From JBAVQS01 sp049694275 (GTDB taxonomy: Bacteria > Chloroflexota > Anaerolineae > UBA4142 > SHND01), in NCBI GenBank assembly GCA_049694275.1, contig JBAVQS010000008.1, positions 1 through 62,352 of the forward strand: DNA of 62,352 bases, read 5' to 3'. The position numbers were made by a program, and so were the translations under genes. Positions 17,217 through 26,900 of this stretch are shown piece after piece. The stretch's first letter is position 1; every line of letters starts with the position of its first letter. The notes under the pieces were generated by a model. It was not told where the DNA came from, made no database searches, and was given only the letters and a program-made list of their open reading frames with translations.

Positions 17217-17266
17217 TCCGACTAGGTGACCATCGCATTACCAACTAGCGCACTACTCGACTATCC
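17217..17266 (+). repeat. Octamer-like degenerate tandem repeat upstream of RCC1 gene
   Basis: TCCGACTA, GGTGACCA, TCGCATTA, CCAACTA, GCGCACTA, CTCGACTA and TCCGACT follow each other with a 7-8 nt period. It lies in the leader of the RCC1-repeat gene and partly inside an unlikely N-terminal extension of it. Confidence 0.45.
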
Positions 17267-17291
17267 GACTCTGCGCCAAAGGAATCTTATC

Positions 17292-20255
17292 ATGCACCGT
17301 CGCATCTTTTTCATCGCACTCGCGCTTTTGCTCCTTTCCTTTTTCCTTGTCCCCGCGCCCGTCGCACACGCGGCCTCAACGGACGATGGCTTGACCCTGC
17401 CAGGCAGCAGCGCGCGCGCCATGCCCACCAACAATCCGGCGACGATTACGGTTGCTTCTTCTCCAAATCGTTCCGTCTACCCGCGTCCCGCCATCGCCGC
17501 AGGCGAGTATCACACTTGCTACCTCAAGAGCGACGGCGCCATTGCCTGCTGGGGGGATAACACCTCGGGACAGTTGAACAACATTCCTACTGACAGCACC
17601 TTCACCCAGCTCAGCACGGTCGGGGAGTACACCTGTGCACTCAAGGGCGACGCCACCATCACCTGTTGGGGGAAATCGCCCCCCTCCCCCCCCACCGACC
17701 CCATCTTCACCCAGGTCAGCGCAGGCGGGTATCACATCTGTGCAATCAAAAGCGATGGGACCCTCGACTGCTGGGGGGATAATAGCTCGGGACAGGCAAG
17801 TCCTCCCGCCGGAACCTTTAGCCAGGTCAGCGCAGGCGGGTATCACACCTGCGCAATCAAAAGCGATGGGACCCTCGCCTGCTGGGGCTATAGCGGTTAT
17901 GGACAAGCGGCCTCCCCCACCGGGACCTTTAGCCAGGTCAGCGCAGGCGTGTTTGACACCTGTGGTCTCAAGAGCGATGGGACCCTCGCCTGCTGGGGAA
18001 GTTGGGACACCTATATAATATGGCCGCCCAGCGGCGCCTTTACCCAGGTCAGCGTGGGCGCGTATCACGCCTGTGCCCTCCGGGGTGATGGTTTTATTGT
18101 CTGCTGGGGGTCAAACAATTGGGGGCAGTTGAGCGTACCATCCCTACCTCCCGGCACCACCTACACCCAGGTCAGTGCAGGCACTGATCACACCTGTGCA
18201 GTGCGGAGTGACAGCACTCCTGTTTGCTGGGGGAATAACCAATTTGGGCAAGCGCACATCATTACTGTCAGTCCAGCCACACTGCCGGAAGGAACAGTCG
18301 GTGCAGGATACAATCAGACGCTCGAGGCCATCGGCGCTGCCTCACCCTACACCTTGACTGTGATTGCCGGCACGCTCCCCCCTGGCTTGACGTTCGATCC
18401 GGCCTCGGGGCTGGTCAGCGGCACGCCGACGACGACGGGAACGTTCAGCTTTACGATTCAGGTCATAGATTCGGTCCCCTCTTCCGGACAGACTGTGTGC
18501 ACGCTCGTCGTCAAGCTACCGACGACGACGACGACACTCCTCTCCGCGCCGAACCCGTCTACCTCTGGGCAGTCGGTGATATTCACGGCAATCGTGACCT
18601 CTCCCCTCGGCACGCCGAGCGGCACGGTGCAGCTCTACGATAACGGAATGGCGCTGGGTGCGCCCCTCATCCTATCGAGTGGCCAGGCCGTCACCCACAT
18701 CACCTCCTTGAGTGCTGGCACGCATCCCATCACGGTCACCTACAGCGGCGATACGAATCACGCGGCGAGCGCCTCCGCAGCGTTCTGGCAAGGTGTTTAT
18801 CCAAGTCCCGCCATTGCCGCGGGCTGGGGCCACACCTGCGCCCTCAACCTGGATGGCACCCTCGCCTGCTGGGGGAATAACAACGCTGGGCCGCTAAACA
18901 ATATTCCCACCGACACCACCTTCACCCAGGTGAGTGCGGGAGGATTTCACACCTGTGCGGTCAAGCGCGACGGCGCCCTCGCCTGCTGGGGACGGAACGA
19001 CCTGGGGCTGTTGGACCATATTCCCACCGACGTCACTTTCACTCAGGTCAGTACGGGGTGGGGTCACACCTGTGCCCTCAAGCGCGACGGCACTCTCGCC
19101 TGCTCGGGCCAGAACGACTATGGGCAAGCGAGTCCCCCCACCGGGACCTTTAGCCAGGTCAGCGCAGGCGGATTTCACACCTGCGGCCTCAAGAGCGATG
19201 GTACCCTCGCCTGCTGGGGCAATAACGGCAATGGACAGTTGAACGTTCTTCCCGGCGCCTTCACCCAGGTCAGCGCAGGCGGATTGCACACCTGTGCGCT
19301 CAAGAGCGACGGTACTCTCGCCTGCTGGGGCAATAATAACTCTGGGCAAGCGAGTCCTCTCACTGGGACCTTCACCCAGGTCAGTGCAGGCGGGTATCAC
19401 ACCTGTGCAGTCAAGAGCGATGGCACCCTCGACTGCTGGGGCGATAACTCTTATGGGCAAGCGAGTCCCCCCACTGGGCCCTTCACCCAGGTCAGTGCAG
19501 GCGGCTTTCACACCTGTGCAGTTAAGAGCGACGGCGCCATTGTCTGTTGGGGGCGTAATGACTCGGGGCAAGCGCCCGAGCCAACCGCAACAAGCACGGC
19601 CACCAGCACCCCCACTGATACGCCGACGGACACGCTGACGAATACACCCACCAATACGCCGACGAGCACGCCCACCAATACGCCGACCCCGACGCCGAAG
19701 ATGAATGCAGACCTGTCCATTCTGAAAACGGCGCAGCCGAGTAGCGACGGCACACAATTGATTTATTGGCTTGGGGTGCAGAACGACGGTCCCTCGCCTG
19801 CCGCTGCCATCGTCGTAACCGACTCACTGCCCGCGGCGGTGCAATACTTCTCGGCCTCACTGCAAGGTGGGACGGGCTGGACATGCACCTATACCTCGGC
19901 CATACGAACGGTGACGTGCAACCGCGGTTCGCAGGCAGCCAAGAGCAGTAGCAAGGTCGGGCTGCTCGTCAAGGTCCTAGACAAGAGCAAGTTGTTCACG
20001 AACTGCGCCACGGTGAGCGGGGCGACGTTCGACCCGAACCTGGCGAACAATACAGCGTGCCTGACGCTCAACCAGAACTTGCAGCCGGTGGGAGCGACAA
20101 CGCCGACTGCATCAGCGCTACCGGATCAGAATGCGCCGGATACGAGCACCTTGACGAGTTGGTTCCAAGCGTTATGGAATGCGCTGGTGGGATGGATCGC
20201 GCCGGCGAGGACTGCTGGGGCACGATCAACTGGCGGCCCTCAGGCTGCCGCCTAG
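17292..20255 (+). CDS. Secreted RCC1-repeat protein with Ig-like and DUF11 domains
   Basis: 987 aa. The ATG at 17292 follows AAAGGA and opens a clear signal peptide (MHRRIFFIALALLLLSFFLV). Two blocks of about seven RCC1-like repeats each follow (H-T-C-A-L-K-S-D-G-T-L-A-C-W-G units). Between them are a putative Ig-like domain (YTLTVIAGTLPPGLTFD) and a Big3-like domain (STSGQSVIFTAIVTSP). Behind the second block come a TPT linker, a DUF11 domain (ADLSILKTAQPS) and a weakly hydrophobic tail. Each RCC1 block could form a beta-propeller. It is extracellular and may bind proteins or glycans. Repeat units are also similar at the DNA level. Confidence 0.85.
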   Translation: MHRRIFFIALALLLLSFFLVPAPVAHAASTDDGLTLPGSSARAMPTNNPATITVASSPNRSVYPRPAIAAGEYHTCYLKSDGAIACWGDNTSGQLNNIPTDSTFTQLSTVGEYTCALKGDATITCWGKSPPSPPTDPIFTQVSAGGYHICAIKSDGTLDCWGDNSSGQASPPAGTFSQVSAGGYHTCAIKSDGTLACWGYSGYGQAASPTGTFSQVSAGVFDTCGLKSDGTLACWGSWDTYIIWPPSGAFTQVSVGAYHACALRGDGFIVCWGSNNWGQLSVPSLPPGTTYTQVSAGTDHTCAVRSDSTPVCWGNNQFGQAHIITVSPATLPEGTVGAGYNQTLEAIGAASPYTLTVIAGTLPPGLTFDPASGLVSGTPTTTGTFSFTIQVIDSVPSSGQTVCTLVVKLPTTTTTLLSAPNPSTSGQSVIFTAIVTSPLGTPSGTVQLYDNGMALGAPLILSSGQAVTHITSLSAGTHPITVTYSGDTNHAASASAAFWQGVYPSPAIAAGWGHTCALNLDGTLACWGNNNAGPLNNIPTDTTFTQVSAGGFHTCAVKRDGALACWGRNDLGLLDHIPTDVTFTQVSTGWGHTCALKRDGTLACSGQNDYGQASPPTGTFSQVSAGGFHTCGLKSDGTLACWGNNGNGQLNVLPGAFTQVSAGGLHTCALKSDGTLACWGNNNSGQASPLTGTFTQVSAGGYHTCAVKSDGTLDCWGDNSYGQASPPTGPFTQVSAGGFHTCAVKSDGAIVCWGRNDSGQAPEPTATSTATSTPTDTPTDTLTNTPTNTPTSTPTNTPTPTPKMNADLSILKTAQPSSDGTQLIYWLGVQNDGPSPAAAIVVTDSLPAAVQYFSASLQGGTGWTCTYTSAIRTVTCNRGSQAAKSSSKVGLLVKVLDKSKLFTNCATVSGATFDPNLANNTACLTLNQNLQPVGATTPTASALPDQNAPDTSTLTSWFQALWNALVGWIAPARTAGARSTGGPQAAA
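17470..19570 (+). repeat. DNA-level repeats encoding RCC1 units
   Basis: Units of about 105-120 nt with recurrent phrases such as CACCCAGGTCAGCGCAGGCG and CTCGCCTGCTGGGG recur through two blocks (17470-18250 and 18800-19570). High nucleotide identity between units suggests recent duplication or gene conversion. Confidence 0.7.
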
Positions 20256-20331
20256 CGCTCCCCCACCCGGCCCGCCAATGCACTTGCACCGGTTTCCGAA
20301 TTCGGATACGCGCAAGCAGCGAATTTTAGTG

Positions 20332-20337
20332 TATACT
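20332..20337 (+). promoter_or_regulatory. -10 box upstream of YcaO gene
   Basis: TATACT lies 29 nt before the ATG at 20367. A convincing -35 box was not found. Confidence 0.45.
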
Positions 20338-20366
20338 GGGCCAAATTGCTTCCGAACTGGTTCTGA

Positions 20367-21620
20367 ATGACACCATCCGAGCTACAACTTGCTCTCGGCG
20401 AATTCGCGCCGAAGGGTTATTGCCAGGGCACGCATCGCCTGATTCCGCCCGCGGAGACAGTGGAACGAGTTCGGCGCCTGATGGCGGTAATGGGCATTAC
20501 CCGCGTTGCTAATGTCACCGGGCTGGATTGCATCGGCATTCCCGTGGTAATGGTTTGCCGTCCGAACTCTCGCGCGCTCTCTGTCTCGCAGGGAAAAGGT
20601 CTAGACCTCGCCGCCGCGCAAGCTTCCGGCTTGATGGAATCGGTAGAGACCTATCATGCCGAACGCATCACGTTACCCCTCAAGCTCGCTTCCTACGAAG
20701 AGCTGCGCTATACGCATCGCGTGGTCGATGTCACCCAACTGCCCCGCGCCCGTAATGCAGGCTTTCATCCCTATCTCCCCATTCACTGGATCGAAGGGCA
20801 TGATCTTTTACACGATGAGGGCGTCTGGGTTCCTTTCGAGTTAGTTCACACGAACTATACCATGGCGATGCATCGCAATATGTCGGGTTTTGCGGCGACG
20901 TCGAATGGCCTGGCGTCAGGCAATCATTTGTTGGAAGCCCTGAGCCACGCCATCTGCGAAGTCGTCGAGCGCGATGCGACAACCTTGTGGCATTTGCTGA
21001 CAGCCCAAGAACGCGCCAAGACGCGAATTGACCTGGATACGATTGGGGATCCGGCCTGTTGTTCCGTGTTAGAAAAATATCAGAGGGCGAATGTGGCCGT
21101 TTGCGTTTGGGAGATCACGTCGGATGTCGGCATTCCGGCCTTCCTGTGTCGCATCTTTGACCAGAGCGACAATCCCCTGCGGCAACTGGGCTACGCAGAA
21201 TGTATGGGGTGTCACCCGGCGCGAGAAATTGCGCTGCTGCGTGCGTTGACTGAAGCGGCGCAGAGTCGTCTCACGTGGATTGCAGGTTCACGGGATGACT
21301 GCTATCCTGCGCATTATTCTCAGTTGCGCGATCCACAATTGATTGAGCGGCGGCGCGCGGAATTGACCGCGCCGGGACCCCGCAAAAACTGGAGCGAATG
21401 TCCGAGCTGGCAGTCCGATAGCTTCAATGCCGATGTCGAATGGGAATTGGAGCGACTGCGTATCGCCGGCGTCGAACAGGTCATCGCGGTCAACCTGACC
21501 CAAGCCGAAATTGGCGTGCCGGTCGTGCGCGTGATTATTCCCGGCCTTGAAGCCTTGCTGGAAAACAAAAACTATGCGCCCGGGGCGCGAGCGCGAACGC
21601 ACGCGGAGCAGCACGCGTGA
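20367..21620 (+). CDS. YcaO-domain protein, likely peptide thioamidation or cyclodehydration enzyme
   Basis: 417 aa of the YcaO family, ATP-dependent enzymes that activate peptide backbone amides. The ATP/Mg site motifs are visible as SGLMESVETYHAE and LEALSHAICEVVERDA. It lacks the Pro-rich C-terminus (PxPxP) common to azoline-forming YcaO proteins. Together with the overlapping TfuA gene, this favours the thioamide-forming class known from methanogens and from thioviridamide-type pathways. It is a cytosolic enzyme. The stop overlaps the TfuA start (GTGA), so the two are translationally coupled. The substrate is unknown; the 95-aa protein that follows is a candidate. Confidence 0.85.
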   Translation: MTPSELQLALGEFAPKGYCQGTHRLIPPAETVERVRRLMAVMGITRVANVTGLDCIGIPVVMVCRPNSRALSVSQGKGLDLAAAQASGLMESVETYHAERITLPLKLASYEELRYTHRVVDVTQLPRARNAGFHPYLPIHWIEGHDLLHDEGVWVPFELVHTNYTMAMHRNMSGFAATSNGLASGNHLLEALSHAICEVVERDATTLWHLLTAQERAKTRIDLDTIGDPACCSVLEKYQRANVAVCVWEITSDVGIPAFLCRIFDQSDNPLRQLGYAECMGCHPAREIALLRALTEAAQSRLTWIAGSRDDCYPAHYSQLRDPQLIERRRAELTAPGPRKNWSECPSWQSDSFNADVEWELERLRIAGVEQVIAVNLTQAEIGVPVVRVIIPGLEALLENKNYAPGARARTHAEQHA

Positions 21621-23008
21621 CCGTTTACCTCTTTATAGGGCCTACGCTTGCCCTTCAGGAAGCACGACTGGCGCTCGACGCCGTTTACTTGCCACCGGCC
21701 AGACAGGGCGACGTTTATCGGGCCGCCCGCGGCAAGCCTGAGGCAATCGGCCTCATCGACGGCTACTTTGACACGGTACCGTCCGTATGGCATAAGGAAA
21801 TTTTGTGGGCTATGCGCGAAGGGGTGCACGTCTTTGGCAGCGCGAGCATGGGCGCATTGCGCGCGGCGGAACTCGCCCCGTTTGGAATGGAAGGCGTGGG
21901 TAGGATCTTTGAGGCATATTGCCATGGCGAGCTCGAAGATGATGACGAGGTTGCGGTAGCGCACGCGCCCGCGGAGCTCGACTATCATGCGTTTTCGGAT
22001 GCGATGGTCAATATCCGCGCGACGCTCGCAGCAGCGGAAGAAGCAGGGATCATTTGTGCGAACACACGCACTGCGCTGACACAGATCGCCAAAGCGCTAT
22101 TTTATCCTGAGCGCACATACGCGCGGCTGTTGAGCAGTGGCGCAGCTATCGGCCTGAACGGCCCGGAACTCCGACGGTTCGAGGCGTGGCTCCCCGATCA
22201 TGCCATCGACCAAAAGCGCCAGGACGCGCTGTCGATGTTGCATGTGATTCGCGAGCGCATCGCCGGGGGATTGCCACCCAAGCGCGTGCGTTATCACTTT
22301 GAACACACCATCTACTGGAACCATCTACAAGAGACGGCGGGTGAATTCGATCAAAATGCAGCCGAGCTTGATGGCAATGTGCAACTTCAAATGCTGCTGG
22401 ACGAAGCGCGGCTCGATCCGAATCTCTATCGATTGGCCCGCGCGGGCGCAGCGAAACGCGCGCTCGGAGAAGCATTGGCCGACCGGCAAGCGCTGCGCGT
22501 CAGCTCCGGTCAGGTTGACGCGGCGATCATGGCCTTTCGCCGCGCACACCAGTTACTGGATAGAGACCAGGTCGAAGAATGGCTGCAGGCAAACAACCTG
22601 GAAGCCACAGATTTATATGATTTAATGGAAGAGGAGGCGCGCATAAACGCCACGTTGTATTGGGCCGAGCCGAATCTTACCGCGCGGGTCGTCGATCAGC
22701 TCAAACTCACCGGCGCGTATGCCAATCTGGCGGCGCGGGCGGGTGATAAACAACGCGAGCTGGAGCAAGCGGGTCTGGCGAACCCGACCTTTGCGGATTC
22801 GGGACTGACGCGCGAAGGGTTAATACACTGGTACTTTCAAGTACATTGCGGAGCGAACATCCCGCTCGATATTCGGGAATACGCGAGCGAAGCGGGCTTT
22901 CGCGACGAATACTTTTTTATCCGCGCCTTGCTCCGCGAGTTTTGCTATGTCAAGTTACAAAACGCCGGAGAAAAGGCGCACACACCAATCACGGAGGATG
23001 ACAGATGA
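21617..23008 (+). CDS. TfuA-like protein
   Basis: 463 aa beginning with GTG. The N-terminal ~200 residues match the TfuA core: VYLFIGPTL, IGLIDGYFDTVPSVWHKEIL and FGSASMGALRAAEL, followed by a GELEDDDEVAV segment. TfuA partners YcaO proteins and is thought to help deliver sulfide for thioamide formation. The remaining ~260 residues are a helical extension with no motif I recognise; it may bind the substrate or sulfur donor. It overlaps YcaO upstream and the 95-aa gene downstream by 4 nt each. Confidence 0.8.
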   Translation: MTVYLFIGPTLALQEARLALDAVYLPPARQGDVYRAARGKPEAIGLIDGYFDTVPSVWHKEILWAMREGVHVFGSASMGALRAAELAPFGMEGVGRIFEAYCHGELEDDDEVAVAHAPAELDYHAFSDAMVNIRATLAAAEEAGIICANTRTALTQIAKALFYPERTYARLLSSGAAIGLNGPELRRFEAWLPDHAIDQKRQDALSMLHVIRERIAGGLPPKRVRYHFEHTIYWNHLQETAGEFDQNAAELDGNVQLQMLLDEARLDPNLYRLARAGAAKRALGEALADRQALRVSSGQVDAAIMAFRRAHQLLDRDQVEEWLQANNLEATDLYDLMEEEARINATLYWAEPNLTARVVDQLKLTGAYANLAARAGDKQRELEQAGLANPTFADSGLTREGLIHWYFQVHCGANIPLDIREYASEAGFRDEYFFIRALLREFCYVKLQNAGEKAHTPITEDDR

Positions 23009-23292
23009 GCGCTCAACAGCAATCCGTATCAGGCACATTATTTCGCGGCGCCGACGGGAATTTGTACTTTGTCCCCGACAGCGCGCTCGAATCGTTTCGC
23101 GTATTTGATTCAGAGCAACCGCGCATCGAAAATTTCTTGGCCGGCGATGGCAAAGGCGATGATGCCGCGGCCAAGAACGTCGAAGCGGTTTATACGACGA
23201 TTCCCGTAAACTCTCCACCCGCAGATGAAGCGATGGCTGCCGAGATCCAAAAGCCGCTCATCTTTGTCGCTTACCTTCAAGACAACGACTAG
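23005..23292 (+). CDS. Small protein of YcaO-TfuA cluster, candidate substrate or partner
   Basis: 95 aa, ATG overlapping the TfuA stop as ATGA, with GGAGG upstream. The sequence is acidic and has no signal peptide or membrane segment. The N-terminal segment GTLFRGADGNLYFVPD reads like a small beta element. The middle is Gly/Asp/Ala-rich, and the tail (KPLIFVAYLQDND) is hydrophobic then acidic. There is no Cys, Gly-Gly leader cleavage site or core repeat of the known RiPP kind. Position and coupling make it the best candidate for the modified substrate, a leader-binding partner or a scaffold. This role is inference only. Confidence 0.65.
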   Translation: MSAQQQSVSGTLFRGADGNLYFVPDSALESFRVFDSEQPRIENFLAGDGKGDDAAAKNVEAVYTTIPVNSPPADEAMAAEIQKPLIFVAYLQDND

Positions 23293-23317
23293 TCGCGCGC
23301 CATCATCGCCTAATCCC

Positions 23318-23974
23318 ATGCCGATACGAACTCTAGTCCGTTGGTGCGGCGTTGCATTATTGATCGGGGGCATGCTCGGCGCGGTCGGCGAAGCCGTCCA
23401 GCCGCTGAACACCGCGTCGAGCGCGGCGCTATCACCCGCGTGGATTCCGGTTCATACACTCTTTCTCGCAGCGGACGTCTTTATTGCATTTGGGCTGTTT
23501 GGGCTGTACCTCCGGCAAGCGGATAAAGCCGGTTGGCTTGGCTTGATTGCCTTTGTGCTTGCCGTCTTCGCCACAGCGCTTTCGATTGGATCGGCGGCGA
23601 TCCAGGCCTATGTATTTTCCTATGTTGCGGCGCAGCCCAACGCGCCCAAGTTGCTCAGCGAATTCACGAGCCCGGGCGGTCCGCTTGCCGCGGTCGGTCC
23701 CCTTGATCTAACGTGGGTTCTGCTCTACGAACCGGGATTCATCTTGACGGCCATCGCGACGATACGCGCCGGCGTACTGCCGCGGTGGGCAGGCTGGCTC
23801 TTGCTCGCGAGCAGTGTCCTGGCGAACTTGGTTTTCCTCGGCGGGCGCGCCGAACTGGTGGGTCTCTGGATACACATCGTCTTTGGCCTCTCGCTCGCGG
23901 CGCTGGGCTATGCCGTGTGGGCGAACCCAGGGCAAGCGGTGGAAATCAAAGCCGCGCCGAACACTCAACCTTAG
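23318..23974 (+). CDS. Integral membrane protein
   Basis: 218 aa starting at MPIRTLVRW, 25 nt after the small YcaO-cluster protein; the longer frame starting at 23225 overlaps that gene and is rejected. Six hydrophobic segments are visible, with a conserved look at GGMLGAVGEAVQP near the first. I recognise no family motif with confidence. It may be the last gene of the YcaO unit. Its stop overlaps the convergent cyclase stop by 4 nt. Confidence 0.65.
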   Translation: MPIRTLVRWCGVALLIGGMLGAVGEAVQPLNTASSAALSPAWIPVHTLFLAADVFIAFGLFGLYLRQADKAGWLGLIAFVLAVFATALSIGSAAIQAYVFSYVAAQPNAPKLLSEFTSPGGPLAAVGPLDLTWVLLYEPGFILTAIATIRAGVLPRWAGWLLLASSVLANLVFLGGRAELVGLWIHIVFGLSLAALGYAVWANPGQAVEIKAAPNTQP

Positions 23975-26900
23975 GAATCCACGCGCGCGAGGGCATAGGC
24001 CACCGCGTCGTGCCAGTTCATCGCGTATCCTTCTGCCCAGGCTTCATCAAAGCGCGTGGAGGCGAGCGTTTGTTTTGCGCGTGCGACCACCCCATCCGCA
24101 AGCGCTTGATAGATCGGCTGGCGCTTGCTCTTGATGGTCTCCTGGAATCTCGCGGCGGCGCCGATCAGCTCAACGGCGTACTGATTGGCGTCTTCGGTGG
24201 GTTGCGCCAGTTGCGTGGCCTGGGCTAATCCAATGAGTCCCAGATCAATCAAGGGGGTCGAGCCCAGATCGCGAAAGAGAGCGAGATTTTCCGACTGGAT
24301 TTTACGCGCACTGGCAGCATCCCCTTGCGCCGCGAGAATCAAGCCCAAAACCAAACGCGCCAGTCCATATTCCCACCGCGCGCCCAGCTCATGAAAGATC
24401 GCGATGCTATCGGTCGCGCGCAGGCGCGCCTCATCATAATTCCGCGCGAGGAATGCGGCCATCGCGAGATTTCCGCTTGAGGCGGCGACGCCCGGCTTGT
24501 CGCCAATCTCCTGCTGCAAGGCGATGCTCTTGAGCCACCACTCGCGCGCCGCGGCGACATCGCGTTTGGAAATGGCGACGTTACCCAGCACCTGATATGC
24601 GCCGGCGATCCGCTTCTTGTCGCCGGCCTCTCCTTCTAAAAACAGCACCTCCTGTAACAAAGGCAGGCTCTCTTCCGCTTTGCCCTGGAACCAGTATGCC
24701 CGCGCCAGTTGAAACAAGGCTTGGCTCAATCCCGTTCGATCATGCACCCTTTCAAAATCGCTCCGCGCCAACTCCAACCAGTCCAAGGCGTCGTCATACA
24801 GCGCGCGATTCCAGTAGGTGCTGCCGATTCCCAATTCAGCCTGCGCTTGCCAGTCTACCCCCTCGCGCCATTCAGCCAGCTCCAGCGCGTCGCGATAACG
24901 CGCTTCGCCTCGATCCCATTGACTAAGACTTTCATGCATTTGCCCCATCCGAATCAGGACGGGGACCTGCTCATCCGGCGGGAGCAGCGCGCGCAGGCGC
25001 TCGTAATACTCAATGGCGGCGGCGTTGGCATACCGAGTGGATGCGGCCTCGCCCGCCTTTTTGAAGTACTCTTTTTGTTTGGCGGTATTGCTACTTCGCC
25101 CGTAATGATGCGCCAACAGATCCAGAGCGGTCGCCGTTTCTTCTCGCATTTCCAACCAGGCGGCGAGGCGTTCGTGTAAATCCGAGCGCAATGCAAAGGG
25201 CATGCTCTCATACGTTACTTCTTGCGTCGTCGCGTGCTTGAAGAGAAAAGTCGAGTTTGGCTCGGGCGTGTCCAGCGGCGTGAGGTCAAGCTGCGCCAGG
25301 ACGTCAAGGTCACGCTGTACCTGCTCGCGTGACCCGAGGGAGGGGTAAACACCCCACAGCCAGTCGAAGGGGAAGGTGCGCCCGATCACGCTCGCCACTT
25401 TCAGGGCGGTCTGCTGCTCCGCCGTTAATCGGTCGATGCGGCTGAGAATGAGACTGGTCAAGTTCCCCGGCAATTCCAGTTGCTCGAACGAAACCATGTC
25501 CCCCGGAACAACGCCACGATCTCGCAAATAGTTCATCAGCTCTTCAATATAGAATGGATTCCCTTCTGTTCGCGACACAATCGCTTCAACAAACTTGGGC
25601 GGCAAATCCGGCTGCACGTTGAACAAGACGGCCGCTTTTTCCTCGACCAATTGGGCCGCTTCCGCACGCGCGAGTTCGTGCAGCTCGATTTCACTGCTGT
25701 TCGGTAGGCCGGCAAAAGGAAAATTAAAGCCGCGCGCTTCAGTGGGAGGGCGATACGCGAGCGTCAGGAGGACAGGCAAGTTATAGATTGCGCGGCCGAT
25801 GGCCGCCAATAAATCAATGGACAAGGCGTCGAGCCAATGCGCGTCCTCTAAAACGAGCAACAGAGGCGCAGCGCCGCTTGAAGCAAAATGCAATTTGAGG
25901 CACTCGACGAGCAATGCTTCTGTCGATTCCTTGCGAAGCTTGGCATCCATATTGCGCGTGAGCTCATTATCGGCCAGCGACAATCCCAGCACGGCGCCGA
26001 GCAGCGGAAGGCGCGGTAATAGTGCGGGGTTGAGGGCGGTCAAAGCACGTTCAAGCGCGGCGGCCTGTTCGTCAATGGCGGCCGTCCAATCCAAATTAAA
26101 AAACGCGCGCCAGATGGGTTGCCACGCCAGAAAAGCGACTTGCATACCGGTTGATTGTGCGGCCCCGCCAAAACCGATAAACCCCTCGGCTGTCGCGCGC
26201 TGGATTGCTTCGGCAAGCAGGCGCGATTTGCCGATTCCGGCTTCGCCCACAATCCCGATGATCCGTCCTTCTCCTCGCCGCGCCCGGCTAATTTTCTCCG
26301 CAATGTGCGCGAGCTCAGCCGTCCGCCCGATCATCGCCAGGGCGGATTGAGGTTCTTGCAAATGAATTTCGCTGATCGCCTGTGTTCCCTCAACCGCCAC
26401 AATCGGTATCGGCTCCGCCTTACCTTTCACCTTGACTGCCGGCAGCGGCTTGAGCAGATAACGCCGGCCGGCAGAGGGCGCAAGATTTGCGCTCATTAAA
26501 ACCTGCCCATCTGCTGCGGCGACCATCAGACGCGCGGCGAGATTCGTCGCATCCCCCATCACCGCATACGTGCGCGTTGTGCCGCCAACCGCGCCCACAC
26601 GCGAAACCCCGCCGCCGATCCCAATTTGCACCGGAGCGATGTAAGAATACTCCTTCGGCGGCTCGCGAAATTCGAGCGCGGCGCCCGCGGCGCGCGCCGC
26701 GGCGTCGCCATGCGCGATCGGCGCGCCAAAGGTCGCGTAGAGATAGCTCCCTTTATCGCCAATACTAATTTGCAGCAGCCAGCCCTCATAGCGCGCCATC
26801 ACCTGTTGTCCCCAGCGCACAAACGAATCGAGCTTGGCGCTCGCCTCATCATCGTGGTCATAATCAAGATCGGCAAAACGAAGGAATAGAGAGATCGTCG

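Noticed and set aside
17226..17291. Upstream GTG start of the RCC1 gene
   Set aside because: It runs through the octamer-like repeat and hides the signal peptide; the ATG at 17292 has AAAGGA before it.
17470..19570. Evenly spaced DNA repeats resembling a CRISPR array
   Set aside because: They lie inside one open frame and encode RCC1 units; spacing follows protein repeats and no cas gene is present.
23225..23317. Longer start of the membrane protein after the YcaO cluster
   Set aside because: It lies in another frame over the 95-aa gene and reads as low-complexity Ser/Arg; the start MPIRTLVRW is preferred.
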